From Prorocentrum cordatum (Eukaryota > Sar > Dinophyceae > Prorocentrales > Prorocentraceae): a stretch of 64,000 nucleotides of DNA. Position 1 is the stretch's first letter; every line of letters starts with the position of its first letter. Below the pieces are notes generated by a model. That model made no database searches, had not been told where the DNA came from, and saw only the letters and a program-made list of their open reading frames with translations. Below are positions 18,710 through 28,670 of the stretch, one piece after another. The stretch lies in contig CAUYUJ010001347.1 in NCBI GenBank assembly GCA_963575745.1, positions 1 through 64,000 on the forward strand, given 5' to 3'. A program made the position numbers and the translations under genes.

Positions 18710-20291
18710 GTCGATGAAGCCCGCTGGTGTGAGACCCCGAGCGCCCCCGGAGACCCCGGCAACCGAGAAGGAAATCGCGAACTTCCGCGCGATGCTCGGT
18801 AGTGGCAACTGGTTAGCTCGAGAGTCCAGGCCAGATCTAGCAGTCCAGGTCTCGATGAGCCAGCAGTGCATGCCCAGGCCGACGGTGGGGGAGGTGAGAC
18901 ACGGGAACACGATCGTGAGGAGGGCAAAACAGTTCTCGAACCTGTCCTGGAAGATCAAACCGATTCCGATCGAACGTCTCCGGGTCATCATGCACGCCGA
19001 CGCCTCGAACCAGAACGCCTCGAAATCCGGGACCCAGGCAGGTTACGTCATCGCTGCGACCGACGAGAACATGATCCGAGACGAGTTGAGCCCCTGGAGC
19101 CCGCTGGTCTGGAAAAGCTATCGTCTTCGTCGAGTTACTTCGTCGACTCTCGCCGCGGAGACTCAGGCCCAGATGGACGGCCTAGGTCACCTCGAGTGGA
19201 TCTCCTGCCTGCTCCTCGAGGGCAGCGATGGAAGATTCTGCCTGCGTCGTCGATCTGAGTGTCTTCCGAAGTTGGCTCCCATTGCGGTCACGGACTGCAA
19301 GTCATTGTACGATCACATCGTCGGCTGTGGGAGTGCGGGGTCATGTTCGGACAAGCGAGTGGCGGTCGATCTAGTCATCACTAAGGAGAGCGTGAAACGT
19401 CTAGGTGTGAGCTATCGGTGGGTACCATCAGCCCTTCAGCTAGCAGATATATTGACTAAAGACAAAGCCGAGCCAGCAGATATGTTGAGAGCCACAATGA
19501 CAAGCGGTAAATATCAGTTAGCCGACGAGCCAGCCGTTATGGCAGCAGCAGCCCAAGAGCGTGTCCGTCGTCAGCTTCTTTCGGCTGGTAACAGGAAGGA
19601 TCGTCCCAGCCGCCAGCCGACGCCACCGGCGCCCGGCCATGGTCAAGTTCGAGAGCTGCCTGACGGAGGACGGAGTCAGGAGCCTGTTCGAGAGCATACA
19701 GGCGGAGCCAGTCCGCCACTCGGGGACGACGTGCAAGGTCGTGACCAACATGCAGATCTTGGGAGATCCAGACAGCCGCCAGCACCGCAATCGTGTGACG
19801 CTGACGTGGAGCAAGGGGACAGGCAACATCGCCATCGGAATGCGGCCATCATCGAGGACTCGGCGCTGATGTACATGCAGCACCTGGACAGCGCCTACCT
19901 CGCAGTGCTGGACGGCAAGGACCCGGAGGTGCTCGAGGGCATGGAGTCAGTCATGGAAAGCCTACGGGTACCGGCGCAGCACTCATACGAGGGCGTGCCA
20001 GGACAGTCAGATTCGGACGCGTGGAGCGTCATTTCTACGAAGCTCCCCGAGGACAGGGAGTTCGTACAGGCAATCGAGAACCTGTGCGAGTGGGGGAACC
20101 AGGAGCTGGCGGACTACGACGACCAGCGCCTGAAGTTCATCAAGATGATGATACGTGAGTTCAAGGCGTCCCGTGACTTTCTTCTCACGACGGTTGACGA
20201 GGGCATGGAGGACGGGGAGGCCGAGCAGCCGACGCCGACCGCCGCCACTCCCTCCTCGTCTCCTCCGAGTTCGAGGACCCGGGTGCCGTGA
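18681..20291 (+). CDS. pol: Pol C-terminus: RNase H, with an extra C-terminal region
   Basis: Continues reverse transcriptase homology in the frame one base ahead (VSQKEFAESM from 18687). That frame has a TAA at 18678, so reading must move over between 18681 and 18709. RNase H residues, counted from 18687, are D105 (HADAS), E158 (AAETQA), D203 (TDCKSLYDH) and D254 (LADILTKDK). Similarity ends near 19520, but the frame stays open another 250 codons. The stretch 19600-19840 reads as low-complexity Pro/Arg/Gln in this frame; a better frame there is the next entry. The last ~150 residues are acidic and helical (EDSALMYMQHLDSAYLAVL) and unknown to me. The frame break may be a one-base mutation, a sequencing error or programmed +1 shifting. 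Confidence 0.8.
   Translation, partial: LTVSQKEFAESMKPAGVRPRAPPETPATEKEIANFRAMLGSGNWLARESRPDLAVQVSMSQQCMPRPTVGEVRHGNTIVRRAKQFSNLSWKIKPIPIERLRVIMHADASNQNASKSGTQAGYVIAATDENMIRDELSPWSPLVWKSYRLRRVTSSTLAAETQAQMDGLGHLEWISCLLLEGSDGRFCLRRRSECLPKLAPIAVTDCKSLYDHIVGCGSAGSCSDKRVAVDLVITKESVKRLGVSYRWVPSALQLADILTKDKAEPADMLRATMTSGKYQLADEPAVMAAAAQERVRRQLLSAGNRKDRPSRQPTPPAPGHGQVRELPDGGRSQEPVREHTGGASPPLGDDVQGRDQHADLGRSRQPPAPQSCDADVEQGDRQHRHRNAAIIEDSALMYMQHLDSAYLAVLDGKDPEVLEGMESVMESLRVPAQHSYEGVPGQSDSDAWSVISTKLPEDREFVQAIENLCEWGNQELADYDDQRLKFIKMMIREFKASRDFLLTTVDEGMEDGEAEQPTPTAATPSSSPPSSRTRVP
19639..19869 (+). CDS. Accessory open frame in the retrotransposon, function unknown
   Basis: From ATG 19639 this frame encodes MVKFESCLTEDGVRSLFES and continues with balanced composition to about GTGNIAIG near 19835, whereas the overlapping RNase H frame is low-complexity here. 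After about 19840 the protein-like character returns to the RNase H frame (AAIIEDSALMYM) until 20291. This suggests one protein of about 215 residues, now or always divided by a -1 step. I see no slippery site at the step. Family unknown; it could be an added third gene of this retrotransposon lineage. Confidence 0.5.
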   Translation: MVKFESCLTEDGVRSLFESIQAEPVRHSGTTCKVVTNMQILGDPDSRQHRNRVTLTWSKGTGNIAIGMRPSSRTRR

Positions 20292-20354
20292 GCTTGAGAG
20301 TCCTGCGTTTAGGGTGTGCAGCCTCAATGACGCACAATTTTTGTTTTTAGTCAG

Positions 20355-20493
20355 TGCTGATCTCAGGGCCCCGGGGAGGCCCCTGGCGTGTATGTTACTG
20401 TCGTGCATGTGCGTGTTGATGCTGCAGCATTTTGGCTTGCCACAGGTGTGGAAAAGAGGGAGCGGGCGCTCCCTCCTCGGAGCCCAATCTGCA
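20355..20493 (+). repeat. 3' LTR, 139 bp
   Basis: Same as the 5' LTR except A at 20461. It contains the perfect hairpin GAGGGAGCGGGCGCTCCCTC (20456-20475). The 63 bases from the last stop to the LTR are untranslated and show no clear purine tract. Confidence 0.95.
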
Positions 20494-20498
20494 AGCGA
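20494..20498. repeat. Target-site duplication AGCGA (right)
   Basis: Direct repeat of 13318-13322. Joining sequence before 13323 to sequence after 20498 restores a normal reverse family 1 unit. Confidence 0.93.
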
Positions 20499-20740
20499 GT
20501 TATCTTGAGAAAACCAACACCGCGTGACAAAATGACTCGAAACGGCCGATCCCGCCCGTGTGCTTTTTGGCAGTAAAAGGTACGGGATCGAGCTGAGATC
20601 AAGATGCCGAGCGGGAATAAGATCGAATATCACGGGAAAGAAACTAGAGCTCAAACGAATTGTTGAATTTCGAGAACAAAATTTTCAACCGACCAAAAGT
20701 CAGCAAAAGGTCCGTCGAGATTTTCCTTGCCAACTAGCTC
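20499..20740 (-). mobile_element. Family 1a element, reverse, part 2
   Basis: Continues the copy interrupted at 13322: end of a unit, the leader (GATCGAGCTGAGATCAAGAT), and the left end down to GCCAACTAGCTC, where it meets a forward family 2 leader head to head. Confidence 0.85.
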
Positions 20741-20754
20741 TGGAGCTAGTTGGC
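20729..20754. repeat. Head-to-head junction palindrome
   Basis: GCCAACTAGCTC (20729-20740) and GAGCTAGTTGGC (20743-20754) are exact complements separated by TG. They are the shared leader words of families 1 and 2 facing each other. Confidence 0.85.
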
Positions 20755-21086
20755 CCAGCCGGCCGAGGCGGACAATGTGACAACTTTTGGGTAGTTTTGC
20801 GAACATTTGAAAGATATTTGACCATTTATTTTGAAAAAGCAGATTTTTACGCCGAGCATTGGCATATGAACTCCTCTCTGACAGCAGCTCAGCTCTCTGG
20901 ATGCATTTTTGCATGAGTTGACTCCCGGGAACTGAGCGAATATGAACATCGAAAAAAACGAATTTCAAGATCTTCGAAAAATCTCTATTTTTTGATTCTG
21001 TGTCGATTCTCTGCACTCTTACTAGTGAGAGGAGCTCTACGAGGTTCCCGGCGGTGACCAGGTTGACGGTCTACCGCCGGCGCCAG
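20743..21086 (+). mobile_element. Family 2B' element, left tip missing
   Basis: Starts at GAGCTAGTTGGCCC, has the B' body (GCATTGGCATATGAACTCC, TGCATTTTTGCATGAGTTG) and a type-B cap (21032-21086). Confidence 0.8.
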
Positions 21087-22067
21087 TTCCGGCGCGCTGG
21101 AGAGCTAGTTGGCAAGAAAAATCTCGACGGAACTTTTGGTGACTTTTGCTCGGTTAAAAATTTTGTTCTCGAAATTCAACAATTCGTTTGAGCTCTAGTA
21201 TTTTTTTCCGTGATATTCGATCTTATTCCCGCTCGCCATCTCAATCTCAGCTCGATCGGGTGAATATTACTATCGAAAAGCACTGTGGCGGGATCGGCCG
21301 TTTTGAGTCATCTTGATACGCGCTAACCGTTTTCTGAACATAACTCGAGCTTCAGGACAGCTACAGAGCTGGTAAGCACAGCTAATCGATGTAGAATGAT
21401 TAGGCGCGTTCGCCTGTTGAATCCAGAAATCTGAACTCGGTCTCTTAGCCGCGCTAGGTCCGTAAACCTATTCGTATTATTCGAGTCATCTTGACAGGAA
21501 CTCTAAGTTTTCTGTGGGACAGCTACAGAGCTGATATTTACAGAAACCGATTTAGAATCATCAGTTGCGTTTGTCTGTCGAACCCAGAGCTCCGAACTCG
21601 GTCTGCTGCCCGATCTAGAATCGCGAAACTATTCGTATTGGTCGAATCATCTTGAGAAGTGCTCTCGGGTTTCTTCACTCAACTCACGCTGAGGGGGACA
21701 ACAGTGCTGCTGGTCACAAACCTCGATTTGAAGACATCCTGCGCGTCCGCCTGTCGAATCCAAAGCTCAGAACTCGGTCTGCTGCCCGAATGAGGTCTGC
21801 GAAACTACTGTATTGTTCGAGTCGTCCTGAGAGGTGCTGTCGGTTTTCTGCACTTAACTCGGGCTGTAGGGGGGCTGCAGGGCTGGTAATGACAGAAGTC
21901 GTCGCAGACATCAGACGCGTCCGCCTGTCGCATTCAGAGGTCAAAAAATATTCACTATGAGTCGGAATGTTCGTAGGTGCTGTCGGTTTTCTAACTTAAG
22001 TCGAGCTAGGAAGCTCTACGAGTCTCCCGGCGGTAACCAAGGTTGACGGTTTACCGCCGGCGCCCAG
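21087..22067 (+). mobile_element. Family 1b element, left tip missing
   Basis: Starts TTCCGGCGCGCTGGAGAGC just after a cap and ends with the 1b signature (TATTCACTATGAGTCGGAAT) and a CTCCCGGCGG cap at 22009-22067. Confidence 0.82.
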
Positions 22068-23223
22068 TTCGAAAACGCTGGCAGGCTAGTTGGCTCGAAA
22101 AATCTCGACTGAACTTTTCACAACTTTGGGTCGGTTGAAAATTTTGTTCTCGAAATTCAACAATTCGTTAGAGCTCTAGTATTTTTTCCCGTGATCTATG
22201 ATCTTATTCCCGCTCGCCATCTTGATCTCAGCTCGATCGGGTGGGTATTACTATCGAAAAGCGTCATGGTGGGATCGGCCGTTTCGAGTCATCTTGATAC
22301 GCGGTGACGGTTTTCTCAAGATAACTCGAGCTTCAGGGCAGCTACAGAGCTGGTCAGCACAGCTTATGGATTCAGAATGATCAGGCGCGTTCGCCTGTTA
22401 AACCCAGAGGTCTGAACTCGGTCTGCTAGCCGAGCTAGGTCCGCAAATCTATTCGTATTATTCGAGTCATCTTGACAGACGCTCTCGGTTTTCTGTACTT
22501 AACTCGAGCTACAGCACAGCTACAGAGCTGATGCGTACAGAATCCGATTCAGAATCATCAGTGGCCGTTGTCTGTTGATCCAGAGCTCTGAACTGCGTCT
22601 GCTGCCATCTAGAATCGCAAAACTATTCGTATCGTTCGAGTTATCTTGAGAGATGCTGTCGGTTCTCTGCACTTAACTCGGGCTGTAGGGGGGCTGCATG
22701 GCTGGTAATCACTGGAATCGATTCGGAACATCAGGCGCGTCCGCCTTCCGAACCGAGAGTTCCGAACTCTTTCCGTTGCGCGAACTAGATCCGCAAAACT
22801 ATTCGTATTGTTCAAGTCATGTTGAGAGGTGCTGTCGGTTTCCTGCACTTAACTCGGGCTGTAGGGGGGCTGCAGGGCTGGTAATCACAGACATCGATTC
22901 AGAGACATCAGACGCGTCCGTCTGTGGCATGCAGAGGTCTGATATCGGTGTGATACTCGAGCTAGGTTTGCCAAACTATTCGTACTGTTCGAGTCATCTT
23001 GAGAGGTGCTGTCGATTTACGCACGAAACTCGGGCTGTAGGAGAGCTACAGAGCTTGTACAGAAGACAATCCAGACGCATAGGAGGCGTTCGGATCCGAG
23101 AGGTCTGAAATTGCTTGGGCTGAAAAAAATTATTTTTTCAGTGTATTTACATTATATGTTGTCAGGAAGCTCTACGAGTCCCCCAGCGGTAAGAAAGGTT
23201 GACGGTCTACCGCCGGCGCCCAG
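22068..23223 (+). mobile_element. Family 1a element, left tip missing
   Basis: Leader from TTCGAAAACGCTGGCAGG, about six units, 1a right end with GAAATTGCTTGGGCTGAAAA and a cap at 23165-23223. Confidence 0.82.
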
Positions 23224-24274
23224 TAACTCGTAGAGCTTCCCTTAGCAAGTTATTGCTGGAAGCTAAGAGTAATTCCGGCGCGCTCGAGAGCTAGTTGGCA
23301 AGAAAAATCTCGACGGAACTTTTGCTGACTTTTGGTCGGTTGAAAATTTTGTTCTCGAGATTCAACAATTCGTTAGAGCTCTAGTATTTTTTCCCGTGAT
23401 ATTCGATCTGATTTCCGCTCGCCATCTTGATCTCAGCTCGATCGGGTGAATATTACTATCGAAAAGCACTGTGGCGGGATCGGCCGTTTTGAGTCATCTT
23501 GATGTGCGCTGACGGTTTTCTGGACATAACTCGAGCTTTAGGACAGCTACAAAGCTGATGAGCACAGCTAATCGATGTAGAATGATTAGGCGCGTTCGCC
23601 TGTTGAATCCAGAGGTCTGACCTCGGTCTCTTAGCCGAGCTAGGTCCGTAAACCTATTCGTATTATTCGAGTCATCTTGACAGGAACTCTCGGTTTTCTG
23701 TACTTAACTCGAGCTATATATAGGACAGCTACAAGCTGATATTTACAGAAACCGATTCAGAATCATCAGTTGCGTTCGTCTGTCGAATCCAGAGCTCTGA
23801 ACTCTGTCTGCTGCCCGATCTAGAACCGCGAAACTGTTCGTATTGGCCGAGTCATCTTGAGAAGTGCTCTCGGTTTTCTTCATTCAATTCGCGCTGAGGA
23901 GAGCCACAGTGCTGGTGGTTACAGGAATCGATTTCAAGACATCAGGCGCGTACGCCTGTCGAATCTAGAGCTCGGAACTCGGTCTGCTGCTCGAATTAGG
24001 TCTGCGAAACTACTGTATTGTTCGAGTCATCCTGAGAGGTGCTGTCGGTTTTCTGGACTTAACTCGGGCTGTAGGCGGGCTGCAGGGCTGGTAATGACAG
24101 AAGTCGATTTGCAGACATCAGACGCGTCCGCCTGTCGCATTCAGAGGTCAAAAAATATTCACTATGAGTCGGAATGTTCGTAGGTGCTGTCGGTTTTCTA
24201 ACTTAAGTCGAGCTAGGAAGCTCTACGAGTCTCCCGGTGGTAACCAAGGTTGACGGTTTACCGCCGGCGCCCAG
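23224..24274 (+). mobile_element. Family 1b element, full length
   Basis: TAACTCGTAGAGCTTCCC to CCCAG, 1051 bp, directly followed by another 1b copy of nearly equal length. The cap (24216-24274) has one stem change (CCGGTGG). Confidence 0.87.
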
Positions 24275-25322
24275 TAACTCGTAGAGCTTCCCTTAGCAAG
24301 TTATTGCTGGAAGCTAAGAGTAATTCCGGCGCGCTGGAGAGCTAGTTGGCAAGACAGATCTCGACGGAACTTTTGGTGACTTTTGGTCGGTTGAAAATTT
24401 TGTTCTCGAAATTTGACAATTCGTTAGAGCTCTAGTATTTTTTCCCGTGATATTAGATCTTATTCCCGCTCGCCATCTTGATCTCAGCTCGATCGGGTGA
24501 ATATTACTATCGAAAAGCACTGTGGCGGGATCGGCCGTTTTGAGTCCTCTTGATACGCGCTAACCGTTTTCTGAACATAACTCGAGCTTCAGGACAGCTA
24601 CAGAGCGGGTAAGCACAGCTAATCGATGTAGAATGATTAGGCGCGTTCATCTGTTGAATCCAGAGGTCTGAACTCGGTCTGTTAGCCGAGCTAGGTCTCC
24701 AAACCTATTCGTATTATTCGAGTCATCTTGACAGGAACTCTCGGTTTTCTGTTCTTAACTCGAGCTGTAGGACAGCTACAGAGCTGATATTTACAGAAAC
24801 CGATCCAGAATCATCTGTTGCGTTTTTCTGTAGAATCCAGAGCTCTGAACTCGGTCTGCTGCCCGATCTAGAATCGGGAAACTATTCGTATTGGTCGAGT
24901 CATCTTGAGAAGTGCTCTCGGTTTTTTCCCTTAACTCGCGCTGAGGGGGGCTACAATGCTGATGGTCACAGGAATCGATTTGAAGACATCAGGCGCGTTC
25001 GCATGTGAAATCCAGAGCTCGGAAATCGGTCTGCTGCCCGAATTAGGTCTGCGAGCCTACTGTATTGTTCGAGTCATCCTGAGCGGTGCTGTCGGTGTTC
25101 TGGACTTAACTCGGGCTGTAGGGGGGCTGCAGGGCTGGTAATGACAGGAGTCGATGTGCAGACATCAGACGCGTCCGCCTGTCGCATTCAGAGATCGAAA
25201 AATATTTACTATAAGTCGGAATATTGGTAAGTGCTGTCCAGTTTCAAAACTTAAGTCGAGATAGGAAGCTCTACGAGTCTCCCGGCGGTAACCAAGGTTG
25301 ACGGTTTACCGCCGGCGCCCAG
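24275..25322 (+). mobile_element. Family 1b element, full length
   Basis: 1048 bp, both ends intact, same unit order as the preceding copy. Cap at 25264-25322. Confidence 0.87.
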
Positions 25323-25563
25323 TTCCGGCGCGGGGGGGAGCTAGTTGCCCCAGCCGGCCGAGGCGGACAATGTGGCAACTTTTGGGTAGTTTTGCAAATA
25401 TTTGAAAGATATTCTACAATTAATTTTGATAAAGCAGATTTTTCGCACCTGTAAACAACTTTGAGGGCCTCTGCGTCTTAATATGAGCGCTGAAGGCGCA
25501 CTTTTACTATCAAAACACTTGGCGCAACCAACTTTCTATCGACATGAAAAAATTGAAGATTCA
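25323..25563 (+). mobile_element. Family 2B element, left part (host of nested copy)
   Basis: Forward 2B reads to GAAAAAATTGAAGATTCA and is then interrupted. It resumes at 25964 with ATTTTTCGAGAAATGCC, as expected for 2B. Confidence 0.8.
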
Positions 25564-25564
25564 A

Positions 25565-25963
25565 CTGGCGCCGGCGGTGAACGGTCAACCTGGTTACCGC
25601 CGGGAACCTCGTAGAGCTCATTCCACACGTCAGAGTGCTCGGAGTTGAAAGAGAGAGCTTCTGGAAGCATTTCTCGAAAAAAACGAAAAATTGTTTTTTT
25701 CGTGTCGACATAAAGATGGTTGCTCCAAGTGTTTTGATAGTAAAAGTGCGCCTACGGAGCTCATACTAAGACAGAGAAGCCCTCATAGTCGTTTACAGGT
25801 GCGAAAAATTTACTTTCTCAAAATGAATTGTCAAATATCTTTCAAAAAATTGCAAAACCACCCAAAAGGTACCACTTTGTCCTTTCTAGCGGGGTCGACC
25901 AACTAGCTCCACCCCGCGCCGGAATTCCTGTAGCTCATCGATGCCGAAGAGCTCTACGAGGTA
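25565..25963 (-). mobile_element. Family 2B element nested in family 2B, reverse, full length
   Basis: 399 bp from CTGGCGCCGGCGGTGAACGG to AGCTCTACGAGGTA, lying inside another 2B copy. It shows element ends directly: TACCTCG at 5' and CGCCAG at 3' on its own strand. No duplicated flank beyond one base is visible. Confidence 0.85.
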
Positions 25964-26080
25964 TTTTTCGAGAAATGCCTCGAGAAGCTCTCTCCTTCGA
26001 CTCTTAGCACTCTCACGCGTGAAAAGAGCTCTACGAGGTTCCCGGCGGAGACCAGGTTGACGGTTCACCGCCGGTGCCAG
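25964..26080 (+). mobile_element. Family 2B element, right part (host)
   Basis: Continuation of 25323-25563 to the right end GAGCTCTACGAGG and a type-B cap (26026-26080). Confidence 0.8.
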
Positions 26081-26146
26081 TTGGCCAACCCGGCCCGGGC
26101 GGACAATGTGATGACCTCGGGTTGGTTTTTGGAAGATAGCGAGAGA
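26081..26146 (+). mobile_element. Family 2D element, left part (host of nested family 1a)
   Basis: Leader TTGGCCAACCCGGCCCGGG to GATAGCGAGAGA, cut by the family 1a copy. It continues at 27262. Confidence 0.8.
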
Positions 26147-27261
26147 TAACTCGTAGAGCTTCCCTTAGCAAGTTAATGCTGGAAGCTTAAGAGTAATTCC
26201 GGGGCGCTGGAGAGCTAGTTGACAAGAAAAATCTCGACGGACCTTTTGATGACTTTTAGTCAGTTGAAAATTCTGTTCTCGAAATTCAACAAGTCGTTAG
26301 AGCTCTAGTATTTTCCCCTTGATATTCGATATTATTCCCGCTCGCCATCTTGATTTCAGCTCGATTGGGTACCTTTTACTGCCAAAAAGCACTCCGGCGG
26401 GATCGGCCGTTTCGAGTCATCTTGATTCGTGCTGTCGGTATTTTGTACTTAACTCGAGCTGTAGAGCAGCTACAGAGCTGGTAAGCAGCCTATCGCATTG
26501 AGAATCGTCAGGCGCGTTCGCCTATTGAACCCAGAGGTCTGGACTTGGTCTGCTAGCCGAGCTAGGCCCGCAAACCTATTCGTATTGTTCGAGTCATCTT
26601 GACAGACGCTCTCGGTTTTCTGTACTTAATTTGAGCTGTAGGGCAGCTAGAGATCTCATTGTCACAGAGATCGATTGGAAATCATCAGGCGCGCTTGTCT
26701 GTTGAATCGAGAGCTCTGAAATCGGTCTGCTGGCCGAGCTAGGTTCACGAACATATTCGTATTGTTCGAGTCATCTTGAGAAGTGCTCTCGGTTTTCTGC
26801 ACTTAACTGTGCTGGGGGCGGATTACAGTGCTGGTGGTCACAGGAATCGATTCGGAGACATCAGACACGTCCGTCTGTCGAACCCAGAGCTCGGAACTCA
26901 GTCTGCTGCTCGAACTAGATTCGCGAAACTATTGTATTATTCGAGTCATCCTGAGAGCTGCTGTCGTTTTTCTGCACTTAACTCGGGCTGTAGGGGGGCT
27001 GCAGGGCTGGTAATCAGATAAGTAGATTCGCAGACACCAGACGCGTCTGCCTCTGGCATTCAAAGGTCTGAACTCGGTTTGATACTCGAGCTCGGTTACC
27101 AAACTGTTCGTTTTTTTGTTAGAGTCATCTTGAGAGGTCTGAAATCGCTTGGGCTGAAAATCTTGTCGTTCTCTGAAATTTTTTCCACATTATATGCTGT
27201 TAGGAAGCTCTACGAGTCCCCCGGCGGTAACAAAGGTTGACGGTTTACCGCCGGCGCCCAG
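26147..27261 (+). mobile_element. Family 1a element nested in family 2D, full length
   Basis: 1115 bp, TAACTCGTAGAGCTTCCC to GGCGCCCAG. Removing it rejoins GCGAGAGA to TTTTGAAATTCG; the uninterrupted 2D copy at 42080 reads GCGAGAGATTTTCAAATTCG. This is the cleanest boundary proof in the window: insertion between A and T without a target duplication. Confidence 0.9.
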
Positions 27262-27508
27262 TTTTGAAATTCGTTTTGCGAATTCGAATTTTCATTCTAT
27301 GCAGTAATCATGGCGCTTTCGATGGTGCAATCTTTAGGGCTCTAGCTACATTATATCGATCAGAAGACTGCGGGGAACCAGCATTATGTACGACCGAAAA
27401 CAAGATTTCTTCATTTCTGAAGCTGGTATCTCGGATCTCACTTGTCTATTTAGAGTTCTACGAGGGTCCCGGCGGTAACCTGGCTGACGGTTTACCGCCG
27501 GATCCCAG
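27262..27508 (+). mobile_element. Family 2D element, right part (host)
   Basis: Continues from 26146 through TTCATTCTATGCAGTAATCA to the right end GAGTTCTACGAGGGTCCC and a type-D cap ending GGATCCCAG (27453-27508). Confidence 0.85.
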
Positions 27509-28195
27509 TTGAGGGCTTCCCTGCAGCCCTCGTCCGGATGAGAACGAACGTGCACGAACTGACAGTACGTTGGGGGAGATGGTGAGGAGGCTGCAGGGGA
27601 TGAATGAGTGCGAGTACCAGCCCATCGATATTGGTGTGCTCATGCGTGCTAGATCCCGTCTGCGCACTGGCAAGGCCGTCTCCATACTTAAGCATATCCC
27701 ATGGTCAGGCTGCCTGCAGATGTTGCGGTGTTTCCAACAGCTGTTCCAGTCCGCGCATTGCGCACCCACAGAATGACGCCACATATGCATACAGCGTTTG
27801 CCAAAGTCGTCCAAGACTGGTGAACTGGATGACGCACGAGCTCTTTTACTATTCTCTTGCTTGTTGGAATGGCACATGACTTGTCTGACCTTGTTGGCCG
27901 TGGACCACCTCAAACGGAGTGTTGCCCCAGAGGTTATGCTCTTCGTGTTTGTACCTGAAAGTCGGACACATGAAATTACTAGCGGTCTGAAGAGGGTTGT
28001 GCAGCGCACGACGGAGTGGGGGAAGAAGTATCGCATGCACATGGCGACTCTAGATGTGCATCGCGCCTTCGACAATGTCCAAGTCACAGATGTTGCGGAC
28101 TCTCTCTTGGAATTCAAATTCCTTGTTCAGTTAGTTTATGCTCTCGTGAAAGGCTTGGCACTCATTTGGGCCGATTTATCTTTCCAGCAAGTTGA
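27509..28195 (+). pseudogene. LINE reverse-transcriptase remnant (motifs 0 to A)
   Basis: Two pieces in one frame resemble non-LTR reverse transcriptase: ARSRLRTGKA near 27646-27675 (the 'GKAxGxD' approach) and MATLDVHRAFDNV near 28040-28078 (motif A with its catalytic Asp). Stops and frame changes lie between them (stop near 27774). Both ends are cut by repeat elements: a 2D cap on the left, a family 3 left end (TTCCCGGAGAGC) on the right. No tail or target duplication. Non-functional. Confidence 0.75.
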
Positions 28196-28316
28196 TTCCC
28201 GGAGAGCTCGCTGAGAGCTAGAGGGTTTAAAATTAAAAGCCGGACGGTGGTGGTGCCCGCCAGGAGCTCCTCCGCGGCGCTCCACGTAACTCGTAGAGCT
28301 TCCTTTAGCAAGTTAT
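28196..28316 (+). repeat. Family 3 and family 1 left-end fragments
   Basis: Family 3 start (28196-28286) followed by a family 1 left end (TAACTCGTAGAGCTTCC, 28287-28316), each cut by the next insertion. Confidence 0.75.
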
Positions 28317-28611
28317 TTCCGGAGAGCTCGCTGAGAGCTAAAGGGTTTAAGATAAGAAGCCGGACGTTGGTGGTGCCCGCCAGGAGCTCCTTTCCGTCGC
28401 TCCACAGGCCTCGCAGCGACTTGCCTGAGCCGGCAACGGGTCCGGGAGAGCTTCCGGCAAGCTTCCACGCGTGCCTGCACGCGTGCAGGCACGCGTGGAG
28501 GCGGTTCCGGCAGCGCTTCGGGAGCGCGGCAGGGGAGCTTCCCAGAGGTCTCCAGAAAAGATTTCCCGTTCCAAAGGGTCTCTTCGCTCTCCGGGGTTTG
28601 GACGCTACCAA
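28317..28611 (+). mobile_element. Family 3 element, full length
   Basis: Starts TTCCGGAGAGCTCGC, has the central palindrome (arms CACGCGTGCCTGCACG / CGTGCAGGCACGCGTG) and ends GCTCTCCGGGG with cap GGACGCTACCAA before T. Confidence 0.85.
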
Positions 28612-28670
28612 TACCTCGTAGAGCTCTTCATCAAAGAGCTAAGAGGAATTCTGGCGCAGGGTAGAGCTAG
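28612..28670 (+). mobile_element. Family 2C element, left part (host)
   Basis: TACCTCGTAGAGCTCTTCA to GTAGAGCTAG, interrupted by the next copy after GCTAG. It continues at 29069 with TTGGCGGATCTGAGG. Confidence 0.8.

Larger units (their letters stand above)
13323..20493 (+). mobile_element. Ty1/copia-like LTR retrotransposon, 7171 bp
   Basis: Complete element: 139-bp LTRs, 5-bp target duplication, candidate primer-binding site, gag-protease frame, overlapping integrase-reverse transcriptase frame, RNase H frame, and a C-terminal extra region. Integrase lies before reverse transcriptase, the Ty1/copia (Pseudoviridae-like) order. LTRs differ at one of 139 positions, so insertion is recent. It lies in reverse family 1a repeat DNA, opposite in orientation to that copy. 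I see no polypurine tract immediately before the 3' LTR. Confidence 0.95.

Noticed and set aside
19520-20291. Envelope-like gene in the copia-like element
   Set aside because: No signal peptide, transmembrane segment or Cys-rich ectodomain in either frame.
20290-20354. Polypurine tract before the 3' LTR
   Set aside because: The bases before 20355 are T-rich (CAATTTTTGTTTTTAGTCAG); no purine run of useful length, so none is annotated.
21652-24183. Recurring 60-110-codon frames with SALNSGCRGAAGLV-type sequence in the ~176-bp units
   Set aside because: They follow unit order and break at different places in each copy; both strands give equally long frames. They are by-products of the repeat.
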